Source: Mariprofundaceae bacterium
Lineage (GTDB): Bacteria; Pseudomonadota; Zetaproteobacteria; Mariprofundales; Mariprofundaceae
NCBI GenBank assembly: GCA_030950865.1
Contig: JAUZQR010000166.1
Location: 1 to 7,996, forward strand
Direction of reading: 5' to 3'
DNA length: 7,996 nt
The position numbers were made by a program, and so were the translations under genes. Of this stretch, positions 1 through 6,804 are shown in pieces; positions within the stretch are counted from its first letter, which is position 1; every line of letters begins with the position of its first letter. The notes beneath the pieces are model-generated. The model did not search any database. It was not told where the DNA came from and saw only the letters and a program-made list of their open reading frames with translations.

Positions 1-24
1 CTCTAATTCATCAGCGTTAATCAT
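1..24 (-). CDS. rpsE: 30S ribosomal protein S5, N-terminal fragment (cut by window edge)
   Basis: Only the first eight codons lie in the window, reading MINADELE, and the gene continues beyond position 1. The assignment rests on position: rpsE follows rplR in nearly all bacterial spc operons, and S5 has a variable N-terminal tail before its conserved RNA-binding domain. The ATG at 22-24 has a strong AGGAG six bases upstream. That AGGAG is fused to the rplR stop codon, which suggests translational coupling. No diagnostic S5 motif is visible, so identity is inferred from gene order. S5 sits on the back of the 30S subunit and contributes to decoding accuracy and mRNA unwinding at the entry channel. 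Confidence 0.8.
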
Positions 25-30
25 CAAATT

Positions 31-36
31 CTCCTA
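31..36 (-). promoter_or_regulatory. Ribosome binding site of rpsE fused to the rplR stop codon
   Basis: On the minus strand the bases read TAGGAG. TAG ends rplR and AGGAG is the Shine-Dalgarno sequence for rpsE, six bases before its ATG. It fixes the rpsE start, which otherwise could not be judged from eight codons. Confidence 0.75.
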
Positions 37-387
37 GAACTTCAAGCCAGATGAACGAGCACCTTCAGCCAACGCTTTCACACGTCCATGATATGGATAT
101 GAACCGCGATCAAATGCCACAACACTTAAGCCAGCAGCAACAGCACGTTCACCCAATAATTTACCAACATTTTCTGCGCCAGAAGCATTACCACCATTAT
201 CAATGGTTTGATCTAAGCTTGATGCAGAAACTAAAGTTTCACCTTTTGCATCATCAATCACTTGGGCGTAAATATGACGTGCTGAGCGAAAAACGCTCAA
301 ACGTAAACGACCTGAGGCTTTAATGCGTGAACGAACACGACGTGAGCGACGAATCGCAGCATTATTTTCATAGCGCTTTGCAGACAT
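34..387 (-). CDS. rplR: 50S ribosomal protein L18
   Basis: L18 binds 5S rRNA together with L5 and anchors it in the central protuberance of the 50S subunit. The 117-residue product matches the usual bacterial length. Residues 1-26 form a basic tail ([11 protein letters not shown]), followed by the typical [20 protein letters not shown] strand-helix segment at about 27-46. The C-terminal part contains [20 protein letters not shown] (about 92-111), the classic L18 ending. The ATG at 385-387 has AGGAG nine bases upstream. The 30-nt gap to rplF is the longest in the window and holds only this binding site. The gene lies in the usual spc position between rplF and rpsE. Confidence 0.98.
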   Translation of the reverse strand: MSAKRYENNAAIRRSRRVRSRIKASGRLRLSVFRSARHIYAQVIDDAKGETLVSASSLDQTIDNGGNASGAENVGKLLGERAVAAGLSVVAFDRGSYPYHGRVKALAEGARSSGLKF

Positions 388-417
388 GCTACTAATCTCC
401 TAACTTGGCAAGGCTCA

Positions 418-951
418 TTAAGCCTTTTTACCTTCTTTCATAGCGATATATTCGCCAACATAACGAACGCCTTTACCTTTATAAGGTTCAGGAGGGCGGT
501 AAGCACGAATTTCTGCGGCAACCTGCCCAACACGCTGTTTATCAACACCACTGATAGTAATCAGGCTTTTATCAATTTTAGCATCAATACCAGCAGGCAC
601 ATTATATACAACAGGATGTGAAAATCCCAAAGACAAGTTCAATTTTTGACCTTGTACTTGAGCTCTGTAACCCACACCACGCAATTCTAGTACTTTGACA
701 AAACCTTTGGTTACACCCAGCACATTATTTGCAGCCAAAGCACGAGCTAAACCAAAGTTACCATTCATTTTCTTGTTCGAAACATCTTCACAAGAAATTT
801 GCAAGGTAGCGTTGTCAAAAGAAGCACTTACGCCTTCAAACAAAGGTGAACTCAATTCACCTTTAGAACCTTTAACAATAATACAGTCATTATTAATTTT
901 TACATCCACACCATTTGGAATGGCAATAGGTTGTTTACCAACTCGAGACAT
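418..951 (-). CDS. rplF: 50S ribosomal protein L6
   Basis: L6 lies near the sarcin-ricin loop and the base of the L7/L12 stalk, contacting helix 97 of 23S rRNA. The product has 177 residues, the standard length, with two tandem repeats of the L6 fold (about 1-82 and 83-177). It opens with MSRVGKQPIAIP and ends with the family signature PEPYKGKGVRY at residues 154-164, including the conserved glycines and lysines. The start is the ATG at 949-951, preceded by a TAAGGTAGG stretch in which the rpsH stop TAA adjoins the Shine-Dalgarno bases. The gap to rpsH is 12 nt. Two cysteines (C23, C54) are isolated and do not form a metal site. Confidence 0.98.
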   Translation of the reverse strand: MSRVGKQPIAIPNGVDVKINNDCIIVKGSKGELSSPLFEGVSASFDNATLQISCEDVSNKKMNGNFGLARALAANNVLGVTKGFVKVLELRGVGYRAQVQGQKLNLSLGFSHPVVYNVPAGIDAKIDKSLITISGVDKQRVGQVAAEIRAYRPPEPYKGKGVRYVGEYIAMKEGKKA

Positions 952-963
952 CTTAAACCTACC

Positions 964-1359
964 TTAAAATACTGTGCAAAGAACTTCGCCACCAACGCGT
1001 TCTGCACGAGCCTTCTTATCTGTCATGATACCTTTGGAAGTACTCACAACAGCAATACCATAACCATTACGAACGCGTGGTAATGTATCAGCATTGCTAT
1101 ATACACGGCGTCCAGGTTTAGAAACACGTTTAATTTCGCGAATCACAGCATCACCAGCATCATCATAACGTAATGTTAAACGTAAATAACGCTGACCTTT
1201 AAAATTATATGCTTTTGCACTTGCAATATAACCTTCATCACGAAGAATATTTGCCAGTGAAATCAACATATTACTTGCTGGAAGTTCAACTTTTTCAATG
1301 CCTACTTGTTGTGCGTTACGAATACGCGTCAACATATCAGCGATACGATCTGTCATCAT
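964..1359 (-). CDS. rpsH: 30S ribosomal protein S8
   Basis: S8 is a primary 16S rRNA-binding protein that recognises helix 21 and organises the 30S platform. In enterobacteria it also represses spc operon translation. The 131-residue product starts with (M)MTDRIADMLTRIRNA, the canonical S8 opening, and carries the RNA-binding signature GIAVVSTSKGIMT at residues 101-113 and a GGEVLC ending. An open frame extends upstream to 1545, but that part overlaps rpsN in another frame and has no resemblance to S8, so it is excluded. Two adjacent in-frame ATG codons (1357-1359 and 1354-1356) compete. The first is eight bases from AGGAG and is preferred. The gene lies between rpsN and rplF as expected. Confidence 0.97.
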   Translation of the reverse strand: MMTDRIADMLTRIRNAQQVGIEKVELPASNMLISLANILRDEGYIASAKAYNFKGQRYLRLTLRYDDAGDAVIREIKRVSKPGRRVYSNADTLPRVRNGYGIAVVSTSKGIMTDKKARAERVGGEVLCTVF

Positions 1360-1367
1360 AATGGAAT

Positions 1368-1372
1368 CTCCT
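1368..1372 (-). promoter_or_regulatory. Ribosome binding site deciding the rpsH start
   Basis: AGGAG on the minus strand stands eight bases before the first of two consecutive ATG codons and eleven before the second. It supports translation from 1359 and rules out the long upstream extension of the frame, which has no S8 content. Confidence 0.7.
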
Positions 1373-1378
1373 ATCGCC

Positions 1379-1564
1379 TTACCAGCTAGATTTAACCATG
1401 CCTGGGATTTCACCCGCAGAGGCATGTTTACGCAAACAAATACGGCACATGCCGAATTTGCGATATACAGAATGCGGGCGACCACACAACTGACAACGTG
1501 TATAAGCACGTACTTTAAATTTTGGTTTGCGATTACATTTCGCAATCAGAGCCTTTGTAGCCAT
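1379..1564 (-). CDS. rpsN: 30S ribosomal protein S14, short zinc-binding type (type Z)
   Basis: S14 is in the head of the 30S subunit next to S3, S10 and S19. This is the 61-residue form, not the roughly 100-residue form of E. coli. Four cysteines, C24 and C27 (CQLC) plus C40 and C43 (CRIC), make the expected zinc-binding knuckle. The remainder, including [12 protein letters not shown] and [11 protein letters not shown], is a clean match to the family. The start is ATG at 1562-1564, preceded by AGGGG that abuts the rplE stop (TAAGGGG). The C+ form is usual in Gram-positives, Thermus, and delta- and epsilon-type proteobacteria but not in most alpha, beta or gamma groups. Availability of zinc could in principle affect the protein. 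Confidence 0.98.
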   Translation of the reverse strand: MATKALIAKCNRKPKFKVRAYTRCQLCGRPHSVYRKFGMCRICLRKHASAGEIPGMVKSSW

Positions 1565-1573
1565 GTTTGCCCC

Positions 1574-2116
1574 TTATTTCTTTCGGAACGGCATGTGAAA
1601 TTCTTTCAACAATGCACGTCCTTCATCATTTGAATTCGCTGAAGTACAAATAGTGATATCCATACCACGAATTTTATCTACTTTATCATAATCAATTTCA
1701 GGAAAAATAATTTGTTCCTTAAGACCCAATGTATAGTTACCACGACCATCAAATGATTTCGGAGAAACACCCTGAAAATCACGAATACGTGGTAATGTTA
1801 CATTAATCAAACGATCCAAAAATTCCCACATTTGAGCGCCACGCAAGGTCACACGACAACCTACTGGCATGCCATCGCGGAGCTTAAAGTTAGAAATTGA
1901 TTTACGTGCACGTGTCGTTACAGGTTTCTGACCTGTAATGGCAGCCATATCTGACAAAGCGCCTTCCATCAATTTCGCATTGGTTGCAGCTTCACCTACA
2001 CCCATATTGACAACAATTTTTGATACAGTTGGAACCTGCATTGGATTTTTATATCCAAATTGCTCTCTAAGAGCTGGTACCACACGTGATTTATAGTCTT
2101 CTCTAAGACGAGCCAT
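1574..2116 (-). CDS. rplE: 50S ribosomal protein L5
   Basis: L5 binds 5S rRNA and helix 84 of 23S rRNA, and contacts S13 and P-site tRNA from the central protuberance. The 180-residue product equals the usual length. Visible landmarks are the opening [16 protein letters not shown], the strand [15 protein letters not shown] (about 29-43), the family signature [15 protein letters not shown] at 60-74, the segment [17 protein letters not shown] at 125-141, and the ending [16 protein letters not shown]. The ATG at 2114-2116 is preceded by AGGAG with eight-base spacing. That AGGAG is fused to the rplX stop and enclosed by a short inverted repeat, which could modulate initiation. Confidence 0.98.
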   Translation of the reverse strand: MARLREDYKSRVVPALREQFGYKNPMQVPTVSKIVVNMGVGEAATNAKLMEGALSDMAAITGQKPVTTRARKSISNFKLRDGMPVGCRVTLRGAQMWEFLDRLINVTLPRIRDFQGVSPKSFDGRGNYTLGLKEQIIFPEIDYDKVDKIRGMDITICTSANSNDEGRALLKEFHMPFRKK

Positions 2117-2135
2117 CAGCTATACTCCTACTGAT
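2115..2135 (-). promoter_or_regulatory. Possible translational control hairpin at the rplX/rplE junction
   Basis: On the mRNA strand ATCAG and CTGAT form a 5-bp inverted repeat, extendable by one U-G pair. It encloses a loop that holds the AGGAG ribosome-binding site, and the 3' arm includes the first two bases of the rplE start codon. In E. coli the S8 repressor site lies at this same junction, but I do not see the helix 21-like S8 core here. The stem is short and could be coincidental. Confidence 0.3.
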
Positions 2136-2457
2136 CCAAAACTTCGCCGCATTTGCGGCAGCTACGAACCTTCTGTCCATCTTCTAGACTCTTGATTCCC
2201 AAACGAACACCTGTTTTACAATTAGGACAGAAAAACTGAACATTAGAAATTGAAATAGGTGCTTCCTTTTCAATAATGCCACCACTTGATTGTTGTGTTT
2301 GGCGAGTATGACGTTTAATCATATTTACTTTTGCAACAACAACACTTGCTTCAGCAGGCTTTACACGTACTACTTTACCACGTGCGCCCTTATCACGCCC
2401 TGCAATCACCACAACTTCATCATCACGATGGATACGAGCTTTTATTTTAGTCGACAT
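2128..2457 (-). CDS. rplX: 50S ribosomal protein L24 with a C-terminal four-cysteine motif
   Basis: L24 is an assembly initiator that binds the 5' end of 23S rRNA and sits near the peptide exit. The 109-residue product has the KOW motif near the N-terminus (DDEVVVIAGRDKGARGKVVRV, about 12-32) and the family segment GGIIEKEAPISISNV at 59-73. After it come two cysteine pairs, C77/C80 (CPNC) and C100/C103 (CRKC), spaced 19 residues apart, where the E. coli protein has no cysteines. This looks like a zinc ribbon of the kind seen in L24 of some other phyla. The start ATG at 2455-2457 follows a GAGGAAGAT binding site. The gap to rplN is 18 nt. Confidence 0.97.
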   Translation of the reverse strand: MSTKIKARIHRDDEVVVIAGRDKGARGKVVRVKPAEASVVVAKVNMIKRHTRQTQQSSGGIIEKEAPISISNVQFFCPNCKTGVRLGIKSLEDGQKVRSCRKCGEVLDQ

Positions 2458-2475
2458 ATCTTCCTCGCCCCCTAA

Positions 2476-2844
2476 CTACAATACTTCTGGAGCTAGGGAA
2501 ATAATCTTCATATAACCCTTATTGCGCAATTCACGAGTCACAGGACCAAATATGCGTGTTCCCATCGGTTCGCCTTGCTTAGATAATAAAACTGCCGCAT
2601 TCTCATCGAAACGAATAGAACTACCATCTTGACGACGAAACTCTTTAGCAGTACGTACAACGACTGCTTGCTGAACTTCGCCTTTTTTCACCTTTCCGCC
2701 AGGTGCGGCTTCTTGTACTGCAACGACAATTACATCACCCACGCGAGCATAACGACGTTTTGATCCGCCAAGTACTTTGATACACTTAATACGGCGTGCG
2801 CCTGAATTATCGGCAACATTTAATACTGTTTCAGTTTGAATCAT
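2476..2844 (-). CDS. rplN: 50S ribosomal protein L14
   Basis: L14 is a small beta-barrel protein on the subunit interface that contacts 16S helix 14 and L19, and it is the binding site for the silencing factor RsfS. The 122-residue product is full length. It begins [21 protein letters not shown], an almost invariant start, and carries the signature region [20 protein letters not shown] (60-79) and the ending [13 protein letters not shown]. The ATG at 2842-2844 follows GGGG with a six-base spacer. rplN opens the spc operon in E. coli, but here only 12 nt separate it from rpsQ, leaving no space for a separate promoter. Confidence 0.98.
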   Translation of the reverse strand: MIQTETVLNVADNSGARRIKCIKVLGGSKRRYARVGDVIVVAVQEAAPGGKVKKGEVQQAVVVRTAKEFRRQDGSSIRFDENAAVLLSKQGEPMGTRIFGPVTRELRNKGYMKIISLAPEVL

Positions 2845-2856
2845 GAATAACCCCGC

Positions 2857-3123
2857 TTACAGCTGTTCAGTGCGACGTAAAACTTCTTCCATCATCCAGC
2901 ATTTACGCTTAGAAATAGGGCGAGTCTCAACAATACGAACAGTATCACCTATATTACAGGTGTTTTCTGAATCATGCGCCATGTATTTTTTGTGCGAGCG
3001 CATAGTCTTACGATAACGAGGATGTAAAAAAGTGCGTTCAACTTGAACTACAACAGTTTTATCTCCTTTATTGCTGACTACCACACCTTGCAAGGTACGC
3101 TTATTACTTTTTACTTCCGACAT
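2857..3123 (-). CDS. rpsQ: 30S ribosomal protein S17
   Basis: S17 is an OB-fold protein binding 16S helices 7 and 11 in the 30S body, and it is important for early assembly. The product has 88 residues, close to the usual 84-90. Recognisable parts are [22 protein letters not shown] (residues 9-30), the basic loop with [18 protein letters not shown], and [18 protein letters not shown] with the conserved ETRPISKRK signature. The start is the ATG at 3121-3123. The strongest Shine-Dalgarno sequence, AAGGGG, overlaps the rpmC stop TAA and lies about ten bases upstream, somewhat far, so a weaker GGA nearer the start may contribute. The gene ends the classical S10 operon. Confidence 0.98.
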   Translation of the reverse strand: MSEVKSNKRTLQGVVVSNKGDKTVVVQVERTFLHPRYRKTMRSHKKYMAHDSENTCNIGDTVRIVETRPISKRKCWMMEEVLRRTEQL

Positions 3124-3138
3124 ATCTATCCGTTCCCC

Positions 3139-3321
3139 TTAACGCGAAGCCAAAACAGTCTTGATGCGTGCAATATCTCGACGTACCTGACGAATACGAG
3201 CTGAATTTGTCAACTGCATAGTTGCCTTTTGAAAACGCAACTTCATATGTTCCGCTGCCAAGTCTTCCATACGACTCTTTAAATCAGAGTCATTCATTTC
3301 ACGAAGCTCAACACTACTCAT
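3139..3321 (-). CDS. rpmC: 50S ribosomal protein L29
   Basis: L29 is a small two-helix protein at the polypeptide exit next to L23, forming part of the docking surface for trigger factor and SRP. The 60-residue product is typical in size and shows the family core [20 protein letters not shown] followed by [10 protein letters not shown]. The two predicted antiparallel helices are visible as amphipathic stretches at about 10-35 and 40-58. Its ATG (3319-3321) overlaps the rplP stop in an ATGA junction, and its GGAG and AGGA binding sequences lie inside rplP, which indicates translational coupling to L16. Confidence 0.97.
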   Translation of the reverse strand: MSSVELREMNDSDLKSRMEDLAAEHMKLRFQKATMQLTNSARIRQVRRDIARIKTVLASR

Positions 3322-3740
3322 CGTCCTACTCCACGCTTAACAATCTTGGTACGAATGGGAAGCTTCGATGCAGCGCGCTCAAAAGCTTCGCGTGCAACTG
3401 TTTCATCAACACCATTCATTTCATACAAAATACGGCCAGCACGCACGGCGGCTACCCAATACTCTGGAGAACCTTTACCTTTACCCATACGAACTTCAGC
3501 AGGCTTGTTTGTCACAGGTAAATCTGGAAACATGCGAATCCAAACGCGACCTTGGCGACGAATATGACGGGTCATTGTGATACGGGCTGCTTCGATTTGA
3601 CGTGCAGTAATACGTCCAGGTTCCATTGCTTTCAAGCCAATGTCACCAAAATTCAAAGATGAGCCGCGTGTCGCTTTTCCGCGAATACGCTGAAGTTCTT
3701 TATGATGCTTGCGCCAACGAATCTTTTTCGGTTGCAACAT
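3318..3740 (-). CDS. rplP: 50S ribosomal protein L16
   Basis: L16 contacts A-site tRNA and 23S rRNA helices 38 and 89, completing late 50S assembly. The 140-residue product has the invariant start MLQPKK, the core [19 protein letters not shown] (35-53), and [16 protein letters not shown] followed by [13 protein letters not shown]84 corresponds to E. coli R81, the residue hydroxylated by the RoxA (YcfD) oxygenase in that species. The segment at residues 6-32 is about three residues longer than in E. coli and lacks the usual HKGRNRG-like wording, though it is still basic. Start: ATG 3738-3740 with GGAG about ten bases upstream. The conserved MLQPK excludes the out-of-frame ATG just before it. 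The stop overlaps rpmC by 4 nt. Confidence 0.98.
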   Translation of the reverse strand: MLQPKKIRWRKHHKELQRIRGKATRGSSLNFGDIGLKAMEPGRITARQIEAARITMTRHIRRQGRVWIRMFPDLPVTNKPAEVRMGKGKGSPEYWVAAVRAGRILYEMNGVDETVAREAFERAASKLPIRTKIVKRGVGR

Positions 3741-3755
3741 AACTCATAAACTCCG

Positions 3756-4403
3756 TTATACGTTCTTAGCTTCAGTATTACCCAGCTTTTCACCGTTAAA
3801 TACCCAAACTTTCACGCCAATAATTCCATAAGTGGTTTTCGCTTCAGTAAAACCATAATCAATATCTGCACGCAATGTATGCAAAGGCACACGACCTTCA
3901 CGATACCATTCCATACGCGCAATATCCGCTCCGCCTAAACGACCTGAGCAGTTAATACGAACGCCTTTTGCACCCATGCGCAATGCGCCTTGTACAGCAC
4001 GCTTCATAGCACGACGAAAAGCAACGCGACGTTCAAGTTGCATAGCAATATTTTCTGCTACCAACTGAGCTTCCGCTTCAGCACGACGTACTTCCACGAT
4101 ATACACTTGAACTTCCTGCCCAAATTGAGCAAATAAGCTTCGGCGAAGAGCATCAATTTCAGCTCCCTTCTTACCAATAACTACACCAGGGCGCGCAGTA
4201 TGCAGCGTAACTTTTATTTTTCCAGCAGGACGTTCAATAAAAATGCGTGATACGTGAGCATGCTTTAAACGAGCCTTAATAAATTGACGAATACGAATAT
4301 CTTCACGTAATTGTTCGCCAAAATTTTTATCTGCATACCAAACTGATTCCCAACTACGTGTCACACCAACACGGAAACCAATCGGATTAACTTTTTGTCC
4401 CAT
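3756..4403 (-). CDS. rpsC: 30S ribosomal protein S3
   Basis: S3 forms the mRNA entry channel with S4 and S5 and has mRNA helicase function. The 215-residue product starts [18 protein letters not shown]. It has a type II KH domain containing [19 protein letters not shown] and the GxxG-type loop VVIGKKG (74-80). The C-terminal domain contains [24 protein letters not shown] (124-147) and [19 protein letters not shown] (153-171). The basic residues R130, R131 and K134 belong to the helix implicated in mRNA unwinding. The protein is about 18 residues shorter than E. coli S3, missing only the disordered basic tail. ATG 4401-4403 follows AGGGG placed directly after the rplV stop. Confidence 0.99.
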   Translation of the reverse strand: MGQKVNPIGFRVGVTRSWESVWYADKNFGEQLREDIRIRQFIKARLKHAHVSRIFIERPAGKIKVTLHTARPGVVIGKKGAEIDALRRSLFAQFGQEVQVYIVEVRRAEAEAQLVAENIAMQLERRVAFRRAMKRAVQGALRMGAKGVRINCSGRLGGADIARMEWYREGRVPLHTLRADIDYGFTEAKTTYGIIGVKVWVFNGEKLGNTEAKNV

Positions 4404-4415
4404 CAGTAAACCCCT

Positions 4416-4757
4416 TTATCCGCGTTCTGCCACAGCCACAGTAATGTGACTACGACGATGAAAGCGTTTACGCATGCGGCCCATGCCTTTTGGACGAAAA
4501 CGCTTCAATGTAGCACCTTCATCAACCTTAGATGTTGAGACATAAAGTTCATCTACATCTAGACCATTATTCTGCTCTGCATTTGCAACAGCTGATTTCA
4601 AAATCTTTTCAAAAAGACGAGCAGACTTCTTAGGCGACAACATTAACACACTCAATGCGCGGTCAACGTTCAAGCCTCGAATAGTATCTGCCATCAAACG
4701 TGCTTTTTGAGCACTGATTTGCGCATCTTTATGCAATGCACGTACTTCTTCGCTCAT
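4416..4757 (-). CDS. rplV: 50S ribosomal protein L22
   Basis: L22 lines the peptide exit tunnel with a long beta-hairpin that, together with L4, forms the constriction. Mutations in this hairpin confer macrolide resistance in several species. The 113-residue product shows the globular helical part (ISAQKARLMADTIRGLNVDRALSVL, 14-38), the AVANAEQNN motif at 56-64, and the tunnel hairpin GATLKRFRPKGMGRMRKRFHRR at 81-102. The ending HITVAVAERG is typical. No deletion or duplication in the hairpin tip is apparent. The ATG at 4755-4757 follows GAGG by eight bases, and the gap from rpsS is 5 nt. Confidence 0.98.
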   Translation of the reverse strand: MSEEVRALHKDAQISAQKARLMADTIRGLNVDRALSVLMLSPKKSARLFEKILKSAVANAEQNNGLDVDELYVSTSKVDEGATLKRFRPKGMGRMRKRFHRRSHITVAVAERG

Positions 4758-4762
4758 CCTAT

Positions 4763-5041
4763 CTACCTCTTCCGAGCCTTTTTATCCGCACCATGACCAT
4801 AAAAAGTACGGGTTGGCGAAAATTCACCAAGCTTATGCCCAACCATATTTTCAGTAACAAACACAGGGATGAACTTATTCCCATTATGTACAGCAAAATT
4901 CAAGCCTACAAAATCTGGAGCAATTGTTGATCTACGAGACCATGTTTTAATTACACTTTTCTTTTCGCTCGTATGGGCAGAATTTACTTTCTTCTGCAAC
5001 GAGTCCTCAATGTATGGACCTTTCTTTAAGGAACGCGCCAT
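4763..5041 (-). CDS. rpsS: 30S ribosomal protein S19
   Basis: S19 is in the 30S head, pairs with S13, and contacts the A-site finger of the 50S subunit. The 92-residue product is full length and begins [15 protein letters not shown], followed by [17 protein letters not shown] (31-47) and the family signature [16 protein letters not shown] (68-83), with a lysine-rich end. The ATG at 5039-5041 is preceded by TGAGGTAGGAC, in which the rplB stop TGA overlaps the GAGG binding sequence, so the two genes are probably coupled. The gap is 8 nt. Confidence 0.98.
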   Translation of the reverse strand: MARSLKKGPYIEDSLQKKVNSAHTSEKKSVIKTWSRRSTIAPDFVGLNFAVHNGNKFIPVFVTENMVGHKLGEFSPTRTFYGHGADKKARKR

Positions 5042-5049
5042 GTCCTACC

Positions 5050-5880
5050 TCACTTCTGATTACGGCGACGAATAATATCACGAGTCGAAGCCTTGTTCTT
5101 CTGACGAGTCTTATGACCCTTCGTTGGCACACCCCAAGGGGTTACAGGATGACGACCACCCGCTGTGCGACCTTCCCCACCACCGTGTGGATGATCCACA
5201 GGATTCATGGCAACACCACGAACATTAGGACGAATGCCCAACCAACGAGAGCGACCTGCTTTACCAACTTTTTGGTTTGAATGATCCGAATTTCCAACAA
5301 TACCAATACTCGCCATACAACGAATATCAACACGTCGAAACTCACCTGATGGAAGTTTAAGAATTGCCTTACTTCCTTCTTTACCCATCAGTTGAACAGC
5401 TGCACCTGCACTACGACCAATCTGAGCACCTTTTCCAGGTTTCATTTCGATATTATGCAACATTGTACCTACACGGATAGCACTCAAAGGCAAGGCATTA
5501 CCAGGACGGATTTCAGCATCCACACCTGACATAACTACATCTCCAGGACGCAAGCCCTGTGGCGCTAAAATATAACGCTTATCACCATTTGAGAATACAA
5601 CCAAAGCAATATTAGCTGTACGGTTAGGATCATACTCAATACGCGACACCTTACCTTCTATCCCATGATTGTCACGCTTAAAATCAATCATACGATATAA
5701 ACGCTTATGTCCACCACCACGATGATGGGAAGTCACACGTCCATTATGATTACGACCACCGCTTTTCGTTAAACCTTTGGTCAAAGCAGCTTCAGGTTTA
5801 CCCTTATAAAGATCAGGATTCACAATGCCAATACGACCACGATTACCATTACTTGTTGGTTTTAATGATTTCAATGCCAT
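5050..5880 (-). CDS. rplB: 50S ribosomal protein L2
   Basis: L2 is among the most conserved ribosomal proteins. It is needed for subunit association, tRNA binding and peptidyl transferase activity, and it contacts 23S domain IV. The 276-residue product has the N-terminal extension [15 protein letters not shown], the RNA-binding domain with [10 protein letters not shown] followed by [12 protein letters not shown] (41-63), the central [14 protein letters not shown] (81-94) and YILAPQGL, and the KOW-like C-terminal domain. The signature [11 protein letters not shown] lies at 228-238, and H230 matches the conserved functional histidine (H229 in E. coli). The start ATG 5878-5880 uses AGAGG inside the rplW coding end, with a gap of 3 nt. 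Confidence 0.99.
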   Translation of the reverse strand: MALKSLKPTSNGNRGRIGIVNPDLYKGKPEAALTKGLTKSGGRNHNGRVTSHHRGGGHKRLYRMIDFKRDNHGIEGKVSRIEYDPNRTANIALVVFSNGDKRYILAPQGLRPGDVVMSGVDAEIRPGNALPLSAIRVGTMLHNIEMKPGKGAQIGRSAGAAVQLMGKEGSKAILKLPSGEFRRVDIRCMASIGIVGNSDHSNQKVGKAGRSRWLGIRPNVRGVAMNPVDHPHGGGEGRTAGGRHPVTPWGVPTKGHKTRQKNKASTRDIIRRRNQK

Positions 5881-5883
5881 GAC

Positions 5884-6183
5884 TTATGCCTCTTCTTCTG
5901 GATCAATGGATTGACCCTCAACCAAGCGCACAACTGCCTTACGATAACCTGGACGGCGACCAACATGCATACCACGGCGTTTTTCTTTGCTTGGAACATT
6001 AATCACTTGAACTTTTTCTACATCTACTTCAAAAATTGATTCTACTGCTGCTTTTACATCTTGTTTATTTGCATCACGAGCAATACGAAAAACATATTGA
6101 TTCGATGCACTACGAGAAATATAGCTTTTTTCAGTAATAACAGGTTGGCGAAGCGTATTCATATGTTTATATGTTGCACTCAT
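5884..6183 (-). CDS. rplW: 50S ribosomal protein L23
   Basis: L23 sits at the peptide exit and is the main docking site for trigger factor and SRP. The 99-residue product shows the family opening LRQPVITEKSYI (11-22), the central YVFRIARDANKQDVKAAVESIFEVDVEKV, and the strand with VGRRPGYRKAVVRL. Conserved residues for exit-site factor binding (the VEK stretch) are present. The ATG at 6181-6183 overlaps the rplD stop in an ATGA junction, with AGGGGG just upstream. An internal Met at residue 8 (MNTLRQP) is an alternative start that would still cover the conserved domain, but the upstream one has the better ribosome-binding site and is coupled to rplD. Confidence 0.97.
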   Translation of the reverse strand: MSATYKHMNTLRQPVITEKSYISRSASNQYVFRIARDANKQDVKAAVESIFEVDVEKVQVINVPSKEKRRGMHVGRRPGYRKAVVRLVEGQSIDPEEEA

Positions 6184-6803
6184 ACCAGACCCCCTTCAAT
6201 TTTATTCAAGGCATCTTCGGTGAACACAATACGATCAAATTTCAATAAATCATGAATACTCATTTGTGCATCCAAGACAACTTTCGTATGTGGAATATTA
6301 CGAGAAGATAATTCAACTTCTTGATTCGCAGCACCCAAAACATACAAACCTGAATTCACAGAAAGCGCTTCAGCTACTGCAACAAAGCCTTTTGTTTTTG
6401 ATTCAGCTAATTCAAGCTTATTCAATACAATCACACGTCCTTCACGCACAGCATTTGTCAACACCATATGCAAAGCCTTACGACGTTCTTTACGATTCAC
6501 TCGTGTTGTAAATGTTGTATTGGCATTAGGTCCATGAGCTACACCACCATGACGCATTTGCGCCGCACGTGTTGTCCCTTGACGAGCACGCCCAGTACCT
6601 TTCTGTTTAAATGGTTTTTTACCACCACCTGATACCATAGCCACAGTTTTAGATGCACTTGTGCCTGCACGCCGTGCACTTGCCAATGCCGTGTAAACAC
6701 GGTGAACAAAGCCTGCGTTGACTTCAACATCAAAAATATCTGCGCTCAATTCACGCGTTCCAACCACGTTGTTGGCCTGATCAACAATATTGATCTCTGC
6801 CAT
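6180..6803 (-). CDS. rplD: 50S ribosomal protein L4
   Basis: L4 has a globular domain on the subunit surface and an extended loop that reaches the exit tunnel. In E. coli it also represses its own operon by attenuation and by blocking rpsJ translation. The 207-residue product shows the loop region GGGKKPFKQKGTGRARQGTT (59-78), AAQMRHGGVAHGP (80-92) and NRKERRKALHMVLT, all typical. The ATG at 6801-6803 follows AGGGAG and is one base beyond the rplC stop (TAATATG). Despite the presence of L4, the leader on which it acts in E. coli is absent upstream of rpsJ here, so autoregulation of that kind is not supported. Confidence 0.98.
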   Translation of the reverse strand: MAEINIVDQANNVVGTRELSADIFDVEVNAGFVHRVYTALASARRAGTSASKTVAMVSGGGKKPFKQKGTGRARQGTTRAAQMRHGGVAHGPNANTTFTTRVNRKERRKALHMVLTNAVREGRVIVLNKLELAESKTKGFVAVAEALSVNSGLYVLGAANQEVELSSRNIPHTKVVLDAQMSIHDLLKFDRIVFTEDALNKIEGGLV

Positions 6804-6804
6804 A

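Noticed and set aside
51..323. Plus-strand open frame rich in histidine and glutamine opposite rplR
   Set aside because: It is a shadow of rplR: its composition comes from the complement of a conserved ribosomal gene, and it lacks a recognisable domain. The same reasoning removes all other plus-strand frames of 60 to 111 codons.
388..417. Terminator or promoter in the 30-nt rplF/rplR gap
   Set aside because: It is the longest gap, but it contains only a binding site (AGGAG) and no usable hairpin, T-run or -35/-10 pair.
1360..1545. Upstream extension of the rpsH reading frame to a 193-residue protein
   Set aside because: The extra 62 residues overlap rpsN in another frame, are unlike any S8 N-terminus, and are bypassed by a good ribosome-binding site at the canonical start.
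2060..2180. E. coli-type S8 repressor site (helix 21 mimic) near the rplX/rplE junction
   Set aside because: Only a short inverted repeat is present. I could not find a longer stem with the characteristic S8 core, so I do not call an S8 site.
6160..6162. Internal ATG (residue 8) as the true rplW start
   Set aside because: The upstream ATG has AGGGGG close by and forms the ATGA overlap with rplD. The internal one has no comparable binding site. It remains a minor possibility.
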